DNA of 64,000 bases. Origin: Sphingobacteriales bacterium (GTDB lineage: Bacteria; Bacteroidota; Bacteroidia; Chitinophagales; Chitinophagaceae). The stretch is from contig JACPUV010000037.1 of the NCBI GenBank assembly GCA_016192105.1, positions 1 through 64,000 of the forward strand, read 5' to 3'. Shown here one piece after another: positions 34,950 through 44,094 of this stretch (position 1 is its first letter; each line of letters opens with the position of its first letter). Under the pieces are notes generated by a model. It was not told the DNA's origin. It saw nothing but the letters and a program-made list of their open reading frames with translations, and made no database searches. Position numbers and translations under genes: made by a program.

Positions 34950-35996
34950 TCAATCCCGCCTTCCGAAGACCAGCTGCGTGATAAAGACCTGGTTTTCGCC
35001 CCGCTGGAATTCCTCAACTTTTCCGCCATAATAGTTGATCCGGCTTTGTATATCCCTGAATTCACTGCCCGATTTATCAATCGCCTGGCCGTTGTTATTG
35101 TACACGATCCGGATCATCAGGGAGAAAGCATGAAAGGAGAGACCAATATGAATCAGCCGGCCATAGTTTATTAGCAACAGGGACACAAAATCCTGGATAA
35201 TCCGGAATATTGAAAGTTTATCATCATTCTTTAATTCCTCAATGGACGCATCATTGCAGCTGAACTGAATATCGGCTTCGTATTCTTTCCGGTAGCCACT
35301 GAGCAGGGTTTTTATACTGGGGATTAAACCAAGCATTGATAAACCGGAAGGATAAAGGCGGTTGCTCAGGTTGTTTAATTCGAGGATGGCCTGCTGGATC
35401 GTGTGCATCATATCCTCGGTAAATTTCCGGTTGTCCTCATCCACGATCTTACCCTGCAGCATCAGGTTCACATAAACGAGTAACTGGTTCACATTGTCCC
35501 GTAACAATTCAGCGATACCGGCTCTTTCCTTCTCCTGGATGTCAATAACGGCTCTCAATAATTCCTTTTCAACAGCCAGGTTCTTATTCCTGCTTTGTTT
35601 CAGGTAACCGATATCCGCCAAATGCAGGTAAAAGCCCTTCACCTGGTCCTGCTCCAGGTTGGGGATATAGGAAACAAGGGCCTGGCAAAGCGGTTTGCCA
35701 GGAACGGGGAAGATGGCTTCAAACATATGCAGGTTACCCGCCAGTACCGACTGAATAAATGGTAATTGTTGGGTAAACAGAACCTGTCCCAGTAAATCGG
35801 GTAGTTTTATATTACCGGTCACGGTTTGTCGGTCTTTACCGAACCAGTCAAGGCTTGCAGCATTCACAAACTCACAGACCTGTTCTTTATTCCAGCCGGC
35901 CAGCAGGGGTGGTATCTGTTCTGTAATTAGTACGGCCGGTTCGTTATTCTGCCTGACTCCACCGTCATCACCAGCGGTATTACCACGGTGCGACAT
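34950..35996 (-). CDS. Degenerate histidine kinase-like protein lacking the phospho-acceptor His
   Basis: 348 residues. An N-terminal PAS-like sensor (about 20-130) leads to a HisKA_3-type helix with EKERAGIAELLRDNVNQLL (155-173), where the phospho-acceptor histidine is Arg166. The ATPase part is eroded too: the N-box asparagine is missing (FRIIQDFVSLLLINYG) and the G1 box D.G.G is VYNNNGQAID. The rest of the fold seems retained (SNRLYPSGLSMLGLIPSIK, DIQSRINYYGGKVE). It probably does not autophosphorylate and may act as a binding or dominant partner. No stop codon interrupts it, so it is maintained as a protein. Confidence 0.85.
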   Translation of the reverse strand: MSHRGNTAGDDGGVRQNNEPAVLITEQIPPLLAGWNKEQVCEFVNAASLDWFGKDRQTVTGNIKLPDLLGQVLFTQQLPFIQSVLAGNLHMFEAIFPVPGKPLCQALVSYIPNLEQDQVKGFYLHLADIGYLKQSRNKNLAVEKELLRAVIDIQEKERAGIAELLRDNVNQLLVYVNLMLQGKIVDEDNRKFTEDMMHTIQQAILELNNLSNRLYPSGLSMLGLIPSIKTLLSGYRKEYEADIQFSCNDASIEELKNDDKLSIFRIIQDFVSLLLINYGRLIHIGLSFHAFSLMIRIVYNNNGQAIDKSGSEFRDIQSRINYYGGKVEEFQRGENQVFITQLVFGRRD

Positions 35997-36183
35997 AACT
36001 TGTTTTTTAGTAAGGTAATGAAATTAAATTAAATATAAACTGCATCTGTCTAGCTCTTTTGTTTAATTTGATTGAAGTCATTTACCTAACTATTTCTACT
36101 TAGTTTTTGGATTTGTAGTCTATAGAAGGTGTTGAAATGAATTTCAGTTCATCGGGATAGAGGCCGGCGTTTGCAGTTCATTC

Positions 36184-36990
36184 TTATTTAATCACCACCG
36201 TTTCCCATCCGTCGTATTCTCCTTTGCATTTTCCTGCTTCTTCTTTCAGCCAGCCGGTGAGTGTGTTGATAGAACGCAGGTCAACACGGTCGGTGCGGGA
36301 TACCCGGACCTTGTAGGGAAAAGAATGGGTTGTGATAGTTTCTTTGGATTCCACCTTAAATTTTTTGCTTACCGCGGTGTAGATAAAACATTCCCGGTCG
36401 GTCTCCGTTTTAAAATACAACCAATGCTCCACAGGACGGGGCTGATCCAGTTTGTCTCCCGCTTTCTGCAATTGCATCACTACTTTCTGGTTGCTCATAT
36501 ATTCCCGGGTTGTTTCATTCGGGTATAAGAACCGGAGGTAGGCATCCCAGGGCCGGTCTTCTTTTACCAGGAAGGCAGGTGTGTAACCCGGAAACTGCCT
36601 GGCCAGGAGCTTCGCGACCGCCTCCCGTAACCCGGTGGTATCTGTTACATAGAAATAATCTTTGCGTTCACACTGATAAGTGAAAGTGCCGGCCAGTACA
36701 GGCTTATTCAGCCGGGCCAATAGGGCAACAACTGAATCAGAAATTTTAGTAAGGCTGTTGAATGCAAGCGGGGCGGGGAGACCCTCTGCCGTACAATTCT
36801 TAAACTGCACACCGGCTGCGAACAGGTAAGGATATTGCGTATCCGGTGCGTTATTCTTCAAAGACATATTTACCAGGGTACTGCCTGGCCCTTTCTCATA
36901 ACGGGCTATATAAGTGTCCCATTCGCCAGACTGAGCAAAAAGGGATTGAATAAACAGCGTCAGTACGAAGAAAAACAGGATTCTTTTCAT
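36184..36990 (-). CDS. Secreted DUF695 plus RraB-like domain protein
   Basis: 268 residues with a signal peptide (MKRILFFFVLTLFIQSLFAQ). The first domain (about 22-130) is DUF695-like: WDTYIARYEKGPGSTLVNMSLKNNAPD, YLFAAGVQFKNCTAEGLP. The second (about 170-265) resembles RraB, the E. coli regulator of RNase E activity: HWLYFKTETDRECFIYTAVSKKF, SFPYKVRVSRTDRVDL. Because of the signal peptide it is exported, so an RNase E role is unlikely; the RraB fold is used here for something else. Single gene, function unknown. Confidence 0.82.
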   Translation of the reverse strand: MKRILFFFVLTLFIQSLFAQSGEWDTYIARYEKGPGSTLVNMSLKNNAPDTQYPYLFAAGVQFKNCTAEGLPAPLAFNSLTKISDSVVALLARLNKPVLAGTFTYQCERKDYFYVTDTTGLREAVAKLLARQFPGYTPAFLVKEDRPWDAYLRFLYPNETTREYMSNQKVVMQLQKAGDKLDQPRPVEHWLYFKTETDRECFIYTAVSKKFKVESKETITTHSFPYKVRVSRTDRVDLRSINTLTGWLKEEAGKCKGEYDGWETVVIK

Positions 36991-37128
36991 GGAAGCGGTG
37001 AAGGTAGGACAAAAGGAATGGGCGAACGGAACGGGAAACTATTTTAGGCTTTTGTTGGCACAAAATACGATGCACACGGACAGCTTTTCGTTTGACTCGT
37101 AAGAAGCCTATGCCTTGTTTATCTCCCG

Positions 37129-37857
37129 TCATTTCCTCTCCCTCAGCCAGGCAACCAGTTCTTTCTTGATAGCAGTCCCGATTATTTTCTGCTGGATCGG
37201 GTTGGTCAATAATGCCCGGCTTGCGGCATTATCCCCGATCTCCAGCAAAACCCGGTAAGGGGCGGAATTGACATTCTCGTCAAGGCTGTAAAAGCTCAGT
37301 TTGCCGGTGGTTGCACAGCGGTAATCATTACGGCCTGTGGTACTGTCCAGCAACACACCCCGGTTTTCCATATCCGTAACAACACATATTGCTTTTACTA
37401 ACCGCCCGGCCAGTTCCCGGTTGTGCATTTCGTTGGGATCGCCATAATGGATATACCCCCAGACTGCATTCCGGTTGGTACCGCCATTGTTGTGTACGGC
37501 GATAAAGACCTGCGGTTTCTTTTTATTGGATTCCGCTAATTCATAAGCATATCCCGAGATCAGGCCATCCATCACCGCGGATGTATGGGCAATTTTGGTA
37601 TTACTGCCCGAATCAGTATGGTGGTACCCGGACCTGCCCAGGCTCCAGACCTTGTATTCCCGCAGGGATGGTTGCGTTTGCATTGCTGCCTCCACGATGG
37701 CATTGCAGGTAGCCGCCTCACTGAAATCCTTGCCGGTATCGGTTTGGTGGGAGGGCTGCCAGACAATTTTTTGTTTGGGTTTGCTGCCGGTCCTGCTTTG
37801 GAGACAGGCCTGGGTAAACAGGATGGACAGGGGAAGAAAAAAAACCATTTTCTTCAT
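37129..37857 (-). CDS. N-acetylmuramoyl-L-alanine amidase-like lipoprotein (amidase_3 fold)
   Basis: 242 residues from the ATG at 37857. The signal ends at a lipobox LFTQACLQ, so it is a lipoprotein. The visible pattern fits zinc amidase_3: KIVWQPSHQTDTG (first zinc ligand His), YKVWSLGRSGYHHTDS, FIAVHNNGGTNRNAVWGYIHYGD (second His) and YRVLLEIGDNAASRALL (Glu near the end). It would cleave the peptide from muramic acid in peptidoglycan. The sequence is divergent from the E. coli AmiA type, so the call is at family level only. TAGCTTTA is 15 bases before the ATG. Confidence 0.75.
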   Translation of the reverse strand: MKKMVFFLPLSILFTQACLQSRTGSKPKQKIVWQPSHQTDTGKDFSEAATCNAIVEAAMQTQPSLREYKVWSLGRSGYHHTDSGSNTKIAHTSAVMDGLISGYAYELAESNKKKPQVFIAVHNNGGTNRNAVWGYIHYGDPNEMHNRELAGRLVKAICVVTDMENRGVLLDSTTGRNDYRCATTGKLSFYSLDENVNSAPYRVLLEIGDNAASRALLTNPIQQKIIGTAIKKELVAWLRERK

Positions 37858-38347
37858 ATGCCTGGTTTTTTCTAAAGCTACGAAACAAGGTTGATACTTG
37901 CCACGGATATGGAAAAGAACAAAGCAGAACCCAAGCTTTATAGCCAATCCAGCCACGGGTAAACCAGCCCCCTCCGGGTCAGTAGCCCTTCCACGGTATG
38001 ATGGATCTCCGGGTCCCCGTAGCCCCGGCTTCACCCGGGGCTACGGGCAAAAACATCAACCATCCTTACAGATTGCGTCGTTTTTTACATACTGGAAGCC
38101 ATCCAAAATCAGGTTCTTATTAAGATTATGAAGCAAGCCAATTGTATGAACCCGGGAAAGTTAGCTTTATGGTAGTCAAACCGGGTTATTCACAATTCGC
38201 ATATTCCTGCTTTTGAGGCAGCTCGTAAAAAATCTTCCCACATTTTTCCCACTTTATTGTGAATAACTGCCCCCGGGCGGCTCCCCTTTTTCTGCTTCTT
38301 TGCATTAAATTCGCCGCCGGACTTTACCCTAAATTAAAAAGTAAACC
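37858..38347. other. Intergenic region with a REP-like palindrome and two TTATTCACA sites
   Basis: 490 bases between the amidase-like gene and smc. It contains the perfect palindrome at 38016-38047 and two inverted TTATTCACA sequences at 38186-38194 and 38258-38266, which resemble DnaA boxes. No coding frame stands out. Confidence 0.6.
38016..38047. repeat. REP-like palindrome, 13-bp perfect stem
   Basis: CCCGTAGCCCCGG (38016-38028) pairs with CCGGGGCTACGGG (38035-38047) over a 6-base loop. It lacks a T-tract, so it is not a standard terminator. It looks like the extragenic palindromes scattered through many Bacteroidota genomes. Confidence 0.6.
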
Positions 38348-41300
38348 GTGAGATTAAAGAGTTTAGAAATCAAGGGCTTTAAGAGCTTCGCCGACAAAAC
38401 AGTCGTGAATTTTGACGATAATATTACCGGCATCGTGGGACCGAACGGTTGTGGCAAATCGAATATTGTGGACAGCATCCGTTGGGTGATCGGTGAACAA
38501 AAGATCAGTCACCTCCGGAGCGAAAACCTCGACAGCCTGGTGTTCAATGGTTCCAAAACCCGCAGCGCCAGCGGACTGGCCGAAGTGAGTCTCACCTTTG
38601 AAAATACCCGGAACCTGCTGCCCACCGAATTCAGCACGGTAACGGTTACCCGAAAATTTTATAAAAGCGGCGAGAGCGAATACCGGCTGAACGATGTGCA
38701 ATGCCGGCTGAAAGATATCCAGAACCTGTTCCTGGACACCGGTGTGAGTACGGACAGTTATGCCATTATTGCCCTTGACATGGTGGATGACCTGATTAAG
38801 GATAAGGACAACAGCCGCCGCAAAATGCTGGAACAGGCCGCCGGGATATCCATTTACAAGACCCGGAAGAAAGAAGCCAAACAAAAACTCGAAGCCACCG
38901 AACAGGATCTGGCCCGTATCGAGGACCTGCTTTTTGAAATCAATAACCAGTTGAAAGCCCTGGAAAGCCAGGCGAAGAAAGCCGAGAAATACCACGAGAT
39001 TAAAAAAGACTACCGGGAGATCAGTATCGAACTGGCCAAAGCCAGCCTGGAAGGATTCAACCTGGGCTATAAAGAACTGAATGAACAGCATGACCTGGAA
39101 ACCGATAAGAAGCATAAACTCGAGGCCGAGATAGGAACCCGGGAAGCCGATCTGGAACAGGAGAAACTTTCCTTTGTGGAAAAGGAAAGACAGCTACAGG
39201 CCATGCAGCATTCCTTTAACGAAATGCTGCAAACCGTGCGGAGCAAAGAGAATGACAAGAACCTTTCCGCACAGCGGCTTGAACACCTGCACGAAAAAGA
39301 AGGCAGCCTGCAGGAATTCCTCCAGAAGGCAGAAGGCCAGCTGAAAGGCATTGAAGAAAGCATCGGCTTTACCAGTCAGCAGGTGGTGGATGAAGAAAAC
39401 AGCCTGGAACTGCTGAGCGAGCAACTGGCGCAACTGAATAACGAAGTAAATGCCAAACGCGAAGTACTGGATGAAAAACGCCGGATGCTGGATAGTCTCC
39501 GCAATGAATACCAGCAGGTCCAGCGACAGCAGTTTGAGGCGGAGAAAAAAGTGGCCGTGGCAGATACCTCTGTTCAAAACCTGCAACGGGTGATCCAACA
39601 GATCGAAGATGAGCGGGTACAGCGGGAAGAGCAGCGGCATCACCTGGACAATGACCGCCAGCTGAAGGAAAAGGAACTGCACATTAAAAAAGTGGACCTG
39701 GAGCAGCTGCAGCAACACCAGGAGAATACCAAAGAACAGATCCTGCAGACACAGGCCGTCCTGGATGGTCTGCGCAATAACCTCGCCGGCGAAACCCGTA
39801 AACTGGATGCCAAAAAGAACGAACATGACCTGCTGAAGAGCATGATCGATTCAATGGAAGGGTACCCCGATTCGGTTAAATTCCTCCACAACAATAACCA
39901 GTGGAACTGCAGCGCCCCGATTCTTTCCGATGTGCTCTATGTTAACGAAGAATACCGAACCGCACTGGAAAATGTACTGGAACCTTACCTGAGTTATTAT
40001 GTTGTCAATAACCTGCCGGAGGGCTTACAGGCCGTTCACCTGCTGGATGAAAACAAGAAAGGGAAGGCCAACTTTTTCCTGCTGGATAAAGTGAATGAAG
40101 CTGCTCCTGGAATGGAGGCTCACCGGTTAGAAGGGGCCATCCCCGCCCTCAGCGTGGTGGAAGTGGAGGAGAAATACCGTAAACTGGCCGAACACCTGCT
40201 GGGAAATGTATTCATCGCCGACAGCGAAGATGCCCTGCAGAACAGCAACGGATTCGTGGTCATCGAAAAACATGGCAAGTACGTAAAAGGAAAATATTCC
40301 CTGACCGGCGGCAGCGTTGGACTGATCGAGGGTAAGAAGATCGGCCGGGCCAAGAACCTGGAGAAACTGCAGGAGGAAATCCTGGCACAGGATGCCGTGG
40401 TGGATGCCCTGCGCGCCGATATCCAGGCGAGGTACAACGAAGTGATCGCTTTCAATGAAGACCTGCGGGAATCCGCTATCCGCGAAACAGAAAAAGAGAT
40501 CCAGCAACTGACCAACGAAGTATTCGCCCTGCACAATAAACTCGAAAACCTGCACGGTATGCAGGTAAGCAGCCAGCACCGCCTGGAAGAACTGAACCTG
40601 CAGATGCAGCAAACACATAGCTCTGTGGAAGCGGTGCGCGGCCAGCTGGCTGAATACACGGAACTCCTGCAGGCGAATTCCGCGAAACTGGCCGAAGCGG
40701 ATGAAGCCTTTAAAGTAACCGAATCCGATTACAATGAAGCCAGCCGCCAGTACAATGAATTTAACCTGAATGTGACCCGGCAGCAGAGTAAGATCAACGG
40801 GCTGCGGCAGGAACTGGAATTTAAGAACAACCAGCTGAAAGACCTGCGCCAGCAGATCGAAAGCAATACCAGTCACCTCGCAGATACCCGGAGCAATATT
40901 GAACAATCTGCACAGTCCCTCCACGATATCGAACAATCCCTGCTGGAATTGCTCCGCCGGAAAGAAGAAGAGGAGCGGAACCTCAACGAAGCAGACCAGG
41001 CGTATTATAATTTCCGCAACCAGCTGAGCGAAAAGGAAAGCGCCATCCGGCACCAGGTAAAGGAAAAAGAACAAAGCGAATACCTGCTGGCCGCGATCAA
41101 GGATAAATTAAATGAGTTGAAACTTCAACTGGCCGGGATGAAGGAACGCCTGAATGTGGAGTTCCGCATTAACCTGGAAGATATCCTGGGAGAAGCCCGC
41201 AGCGGTGAAGTACCCGTGGAAGAACTGCAGGAGAAAGCCGACCGGATGAAGAAACGCCTCGAGAACCTCGGGGAAGTGAACCCGACGGCCATCGAAGCAT

Positions 41301-41884
41301 TTACCGAAATGAAAAAGCGGTATGATTTCATCGTTGAACAAAAGACCGACCTGGTAAATGCGAAGGACAGCCTGCTGAAAACGATTGAAGAAGTGGAAGC
41401 TACGGCCAACCAGAAATTCCTGGATACGTTTCACCAGGTAAGGGAAAATTTCCAGAAAGTGTTCAAGACCCTTTTCACCGAAGACGACCAGGCCGACCTG
41501 GTACTGGAGAACCCGGAAAATCTCGCCGATACCGGTATTGATGTAGTGGCCAAACCTAAGGGGAAACGTCCTTCCTCACTGACCCAGTTGAGCGGGGGAG
41601 AAAGAACACTGACCGCGACGGCCCTGCTCTTTGCGATCTACCTGATCAAGCCCGCTCCATTCTGTATTCTGGATGAGGTGGATGCGCCGCTGGATGATGC
41701 CAACGTGGGTAAGTTCACCAATATGATCCGCCAGTTCAGTGATAATTCACAATTTATCATTGTAACCCACAATAAAATGACCATGAGTACCGTGGATGTG
41801 ATTTACGGGGTGACCATGCAGGAACCGGGGGTGAGCAAACTGGTCAGTGTGGATTTCAGGAATTTGCAGGCAAACCAGAATTAA
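38348..41884 (+). CDS. smc: Chromosome segregation protein SMC
   Basis: A 1178-residue SMC, the standard length, which forms a dimer that organises and segregates the chromosome. It begins at a GTG (38348). Walker A GPNGCGKS is at 31-38, followed by Q-loop VIGEQKISHLRSENL. Two long coiled coils flank the hinge at roughly residues 500-690 (GYPDSVKFLHNNN, GGSVGLIEGKKIGRAKN). The C-terminal head has the signature QLSGGERTLTATALLFAIY, Walker B FCILDEVDAPLDDANV and D-loop/switch FIIVTHNKMTM. ScpA/ScpB genes are not in the window. Confidence 0.98.
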   Translation: MRLKSLEIKGFKSFADKTVVNFDDNITGIVGPNGCGKSNIVDSIRWVIGEQKISHLRSENLDSLVFNGSKTRSASGLAEVSLTFENTRNLLPTEFSTVTVTRKFYKSGESEYRLNDVQCRLKDIQNLFLDTGVSTDSYAIIALDMVDDLIKDKDNSRRKMLEQAAGISIYKTRKKEAKQKLEATEQDLARIEDLLFEINNQLKALESQAKKAEKYHEIKKDYREISIELAKASLEGFNLGYKELNEQHDLETDKKHKLEAEIGTREADLEQEKLSFVEKERQLQAMQHSFNEMLQTVRSKENDKNLSAQRLEHLHEKEGSLQEFLQKAEGQLKGIEESIGFTSQQVVDEENSLELLSEQLAQLNNEVNAKREVLDEKRRMLDSLRNEYQQVQRQQFEAEKKVAVADTSVQNLQRVIQQIEDERVQREEQRHHLDNDRQLKEKELHIKKVDLEQLQQHQENTKEQILQTQAVLDGLRNNLAGETRKLDAKKNEHDLLKSMIDSMEGYPDSVKFLHNNNQWNCSAPILSDVLYVNEEYRTALENVLEPYLSYYVVNNLPEGLQAVHLLDENKKGKANFFLLDKVNEAAPGMEAHRLEGAIPALSVVEVEEKYRKLAEHLLGNVFIADSEDALQNSNGFVVIEKHGKYVKGKYSLTGGSVGLIEGKKIGRAKNLEKLQEEILAQDAVVDALRADIQARYNEVIAFNEDLRESAIRETEKEIQQLTNEVFALHNKLENLHGMQVSSQHRLEELNLQMQQTHSSVEAVRGQLAEYTELLQANSAKLAEADEAFKVTESDYNEASRQYNEFNLNVTRQQSKINGLRQELEFKNNQLKDLRQQIESNTSHLADTRSNIEQSAQSLHDIEQSLLELLRRKEEEERNLNEADQAYYNFRNQLSEKESAIRHQVKEKEQSEYLLAAIKDKLNELKLQLAGMKERLNVEFRINLEDILGEARSGEVPVEELQEKADRMKKRLENLGEVNPTAIEAFTEMKKRYDFIVEQKTDLVNAKDSLLKTIEEVEATANQKFLDTFHQVRENFQKVFKTLFTEDDQADLVLENPENLADTGIDVVAKPKGKRPSSLTQLSGGERTLTATALLFAIYLIKPAPFCILDEVDAPLDDANVGKFTNMIRQFSDNSQFIIVTHNKMTMSTVDVIYGVTMQEPGVSKLVSVDFRNLQANQN

Positions 41885-41970
41885 TGGTAACACAATGACA
41901 GGGGATGTTTTATCCTGATCCGGGACGTAACGATTCGCTATTGGCACCTGTTCCTGTTTTTTAAAATTGT

Positions 41971-41993
41971 ATCCTGATTATTTCCAGGATTTT
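41971..41993 (+). terminator. Possible terminator after smc
   Basis: ATCCTG (41971-41976) pairs with CAGGAT (41985-41990), followed by TTTTGTC-type sequence. The stem is only six base pairs. Confidence 0.4.
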
Positions 41994-42060
41994 GTCATCT
42001 TGCCTCCTGATCTGACCGGGGCTGTATCCAATCCGGTACAGCCCTTTCTGATTATTAATT

Positions 42061-42399
42061 ATGAGAACAATCATACTCTTATTCGCCTCTAACATCTTCA
42101 TGACCTTCGCCTGGTACTATCACCTGAAGCAACAGGGCTGGCCATTGTGGAAAGCGATCCTGGTCAGCTGGCTCATTGCATTGCTGGAATATTGCCTGAT
42201 GGTGCCGGCGAACCGGTTCGGGAAAGTGGACGGATTTAACCTGTTTCAGTTGAAAATGATCCAGGAAGTGATCACACTGCTGGTATTTTCGGCCTTTGCC
42301 GTCTGGATCATGAAGGAACCCTTCCAATGGAGATACCTGGCCAGTTTTTTACTGCTGCTGGGTGCCGTATATTTTATGTTCAGCAAACCGGCAGTCTGA
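42061..42399 (+). CDS. DMT-family small membrane protein (DUF486)
   Basis: 112 residues with four membrane helices (about 3-18, 30-48, 66-83, 90-108) and few polar loops: FASNIFMTFAWYYHLK, ILVSWLIALLEYCLMVPANRFG. This length and the LEYCLMVPANRFG motif match the DUF486 branch of the drug/metabolite transporter superfamily, which presumably dimerises to make an eight- or ten-helix unit. Substrate unknown. It stands alone; the next gene is convergent. Confidence 0.87.
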   Translation: MRTIILLFASNIFMTFAWYYHLKQQGWPLWKAILVSWLIALLEYCLMVPANRFGKVDGFNLFQLKMIQEVITLLVFSAFAVWIMKEPFQWRYLASFLLLLGAVYFMFSKPAV

Positions 42400-42415
42400 A
42401 AGCAGGACCGGTTCC

Positions 42416-42691
42416 TTAATTATCGGTCATAAAAGTTTTGTGCTGTTCCCGTTGTTTTGCCCTGCGGTTAAAATCGGATTTGATCTTATGCACAAAAGCG
42501 CTCAGGCAAAAATAGATGCCGGCAATCAGCAAAAAACCGGCGACCAGCGCCCAGAAGTACCAGGGTTTATCCTTTTTTAATTCAAAAATGGAATAAAACG
42601 TGATCAGAACAAAGCCAATAATTGATACAAAACCAATCAGCATTTGTGAATAATACTTCTCGGAGTGGGAATTGGGATGAGATCCTGGCAT
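42416..42691 (-). CDS. Small membrane protein of unknown function
   Basis: 91 residues with two membrane helices (about 18-38 and 47-66), a polar N-terminus MPGSHPNSHSEKYYSQ and a basic C-terminus (KIKSDFNRRAKQREQHK). The charge pattern suggests both ends in the cytoplasm. No family recognised. It is convergent with the DUF486 gene and divergent from the thioredoxin-fold gene. Confidence 0.7.
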   Translation of the reverse strand: MPGSHPNSHSEKYYSQMLIGFVSIIGFVLITFYSIFELKKDKPWYFWALVAGFLLIAGIYFCLSAFVHKIKSDFNRRAKQREQHKTFMTDN

Positions 42692-42788
42692 ACAGCGTAT
42701 TTTTAACAGGGTTAATGGCAGGCGAATTTACGAAAAAATAATCTTTTGTTAATCTTGGGACGGACGACTGGCTTTCCATGTTGCTTAC

Positions 42789-42796
42789 TATTTTTG
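42789..42796 (+). promoter_or_regulatory. -7 element TATTTTTG
   Basis: Full match to TAnnTTTG, 18 bases before the ATG at 42815. No TTTG is seen at the proper distance upstream. Confidence 0.45.
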
Positions 42797-42814
42797 AGGA
42801 ATCTAAACAGGAAT

Positions 42815-43399
42815 ATGAAAAAAACATTTTTTTTAGTAGTGCTACTTTTTGCGCTGGCCGGACTGCAGGCCCAGGAAAAGCCGGAAGGCTTGTTCATCGG
42901 ATCCAAGGCCCCGGATTTTAAAGCAAAGGACCAGGAAGGGAAGGAGGTCCGGTTAAAGGATCTCCTGAAAAATGGTAAAGTAGTGCTGGTCTTCTACCGT
43001 GGTTACTGGTGCCCGTACTGCAACAGGGAATTGTCCCGGCTGCAGGATTCACTCTCCCTGATTACCGCAAAAGGCGCTACGGTAGTGGCAGTCTCCCCCG
43101 AAAAACCGGAGAACGTGGGACAAACGGTGGAGAAAACCAAAGCCACTTACCCCGTATTGTACGATGAGGGATTAAAGATCATGAAAGGGTACGAGGTGGA
43201 ATATGAAATGGAGGAAAATACCCTTGCCCGTTACCGGAGCAGTGGGCTGGATATTGAAAAGAACAATGGGCCCAATGGAAAATACCTTCCTGTACCCGCC
43301 GTGTATATTATTGACCAGGAATCGACGATCACCTACCGTTTTTTTGACACGGATTACAAAAAACGCCCCAGTGTGAAGGACTTGCTGGATCAGTTATAA
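42815..43399 (+). CDS. Secreted AhpC/TSA-type thioredoxin-fold protein
   Basis: 194 residues with a signal peptide (MKKTFFLVVLLFALAGLQAQ). The fold follows the AhpC/TSA pattern: APDFKAKDQEGKEVRLKDLL, then VVLVFYRGYWCPYCNREL with Cys66 and Cys69 in a CPYC motif, and VPAVYIIDQESTITYRF. The CXXC pair and periplasmic location suggest a peroxidase or a thiol-disulfide protein; the CPYC motif favours a redoxin. It starts at 42815 (not at the earlier in-frame ATG) because of the signal peptide and the promoter spacing. Its stop overlaps the last bases of the opposing methyltransferase gene. Confidence 0.88.
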   Translation: MKKTFFLVVLLFALAGLQAQEKPEGLFIGSKAPDFKAKDQEGKEVRLKDLLKNGKVVLVFYRGYWCPYCNRELSRLQDSLSLITAKGATVVAVSPEKPENVGQTVEKTKATYPVLYDEGLKIMKGYEVEYEMEENTLARYRSSGLDIEKNNGPNGKYLPVPAVYIIDQESTITYRFFDTDYKKRPSVKDLLDQL

Positions 43400-44071
43400 A
43401 TCCCTTTTCTCGGCCACCATACAAAAAGAACGGTTCCCTGTCGGGGCCCCCATACCGGTAAAATCGGGTTCATGTACCGATGAACACCGGATAAATAGAA
43501 GGTTATTCAGGTGACAAAGCAGTTTCCATTCCTCTTCTGTATAGGTTTTGAATCCATACCGGGTAAATGGCAGTAGTTTCATGTTTTCCCGACTGCGGAT
43601 CGTGGTGTACAAGCGGCCGCCCGGTCTCAGCACTCTGTATATTTCCAGTAAATGCTCCTGCGGATCATCCCAGAAATAGGCCACATTAATACAAAATACT
43701 TTGTCAAAGCTTGCGGAAGGGAAGGGCATTTTATCACTCTGGCCCTTTACCAGTGACAGGCCGCCTTCTCTTATCAGCTCTTTATTTTGTTTCCGCGCGG
43801 CCTTTACCATAGAACGGGAAAAATCCAGCCCGGTAATCCGCAGATTGTCCGCCCGGCTGAATTGCTTGGGGAAAAATTTTCCATTTCCGAACCCGATCTC
43901 CAGGATGGACTGATTTTCCCGGATCATCATTTCATCCAGGGTAAAATCATAGAGAAATTCATTGGCTGCATTCATTTTTTCGGCTACTTCCATACCGGAA
44001 GAGCCCGCCGGCTTTCGGAGTTGCCGTGCCATTTTTTTCCAACGGAGTTGTTCGAAGAATTTTCTAAACAC
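43394..44071 (-). CDS. Class I SAM-dependent methyltransferase
   Basis: 225 residues, starting at GTG (44071). Motif I is SILEIGFGNGKFFPKQ, followed by LDFSRSMVKAARKQN (SAM ribose acidic residue), KMPFPSASFDKVFCINVAYFW (motif IV) and RVLRPGGRLYTTIRSR. It therefore belongs to the Methyltransf_11/25-like group; the substrate is unknown. The preceding gene on the same strand (45117-44095) ends 23 bases before this start, so both may be in one transcript. Its 3' end overlaps the convergent thioredoxin-fold gene by six bases. Confidence 0.88.
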   Translation of the reverse strand: MFRKFFEQLRWKKMARQLRKPAGSSGMEVAEKMNAANEFLYDFTLDEMMIRENQSILEIGFGNGKFFPKQFSRADNLRITGLDFSRSMVKAARKQNKELIREGGLSLVKGQSDKMPFPSASFDKVFCINVAYFWDDPQEHLLEIYRVLRPGGRLYTTIRSRENMKLLPFTRYGFKTYTEEEWKLLCHLNNLLFIRCSSVHEPDFTGMGAPTGNRSFCMVAEKRDL

Positions 44072-44094
44072 AGGTTAAGGGTTGCTTGGTATTT

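Noticed and set aside
39194..41074. Long open frames opposite smc
   Set aside because: They lie antisense to the coiled coils, where the biased codon pattern leaves other frames open; products are low-complexity Phe/Leu/Ser-rich.
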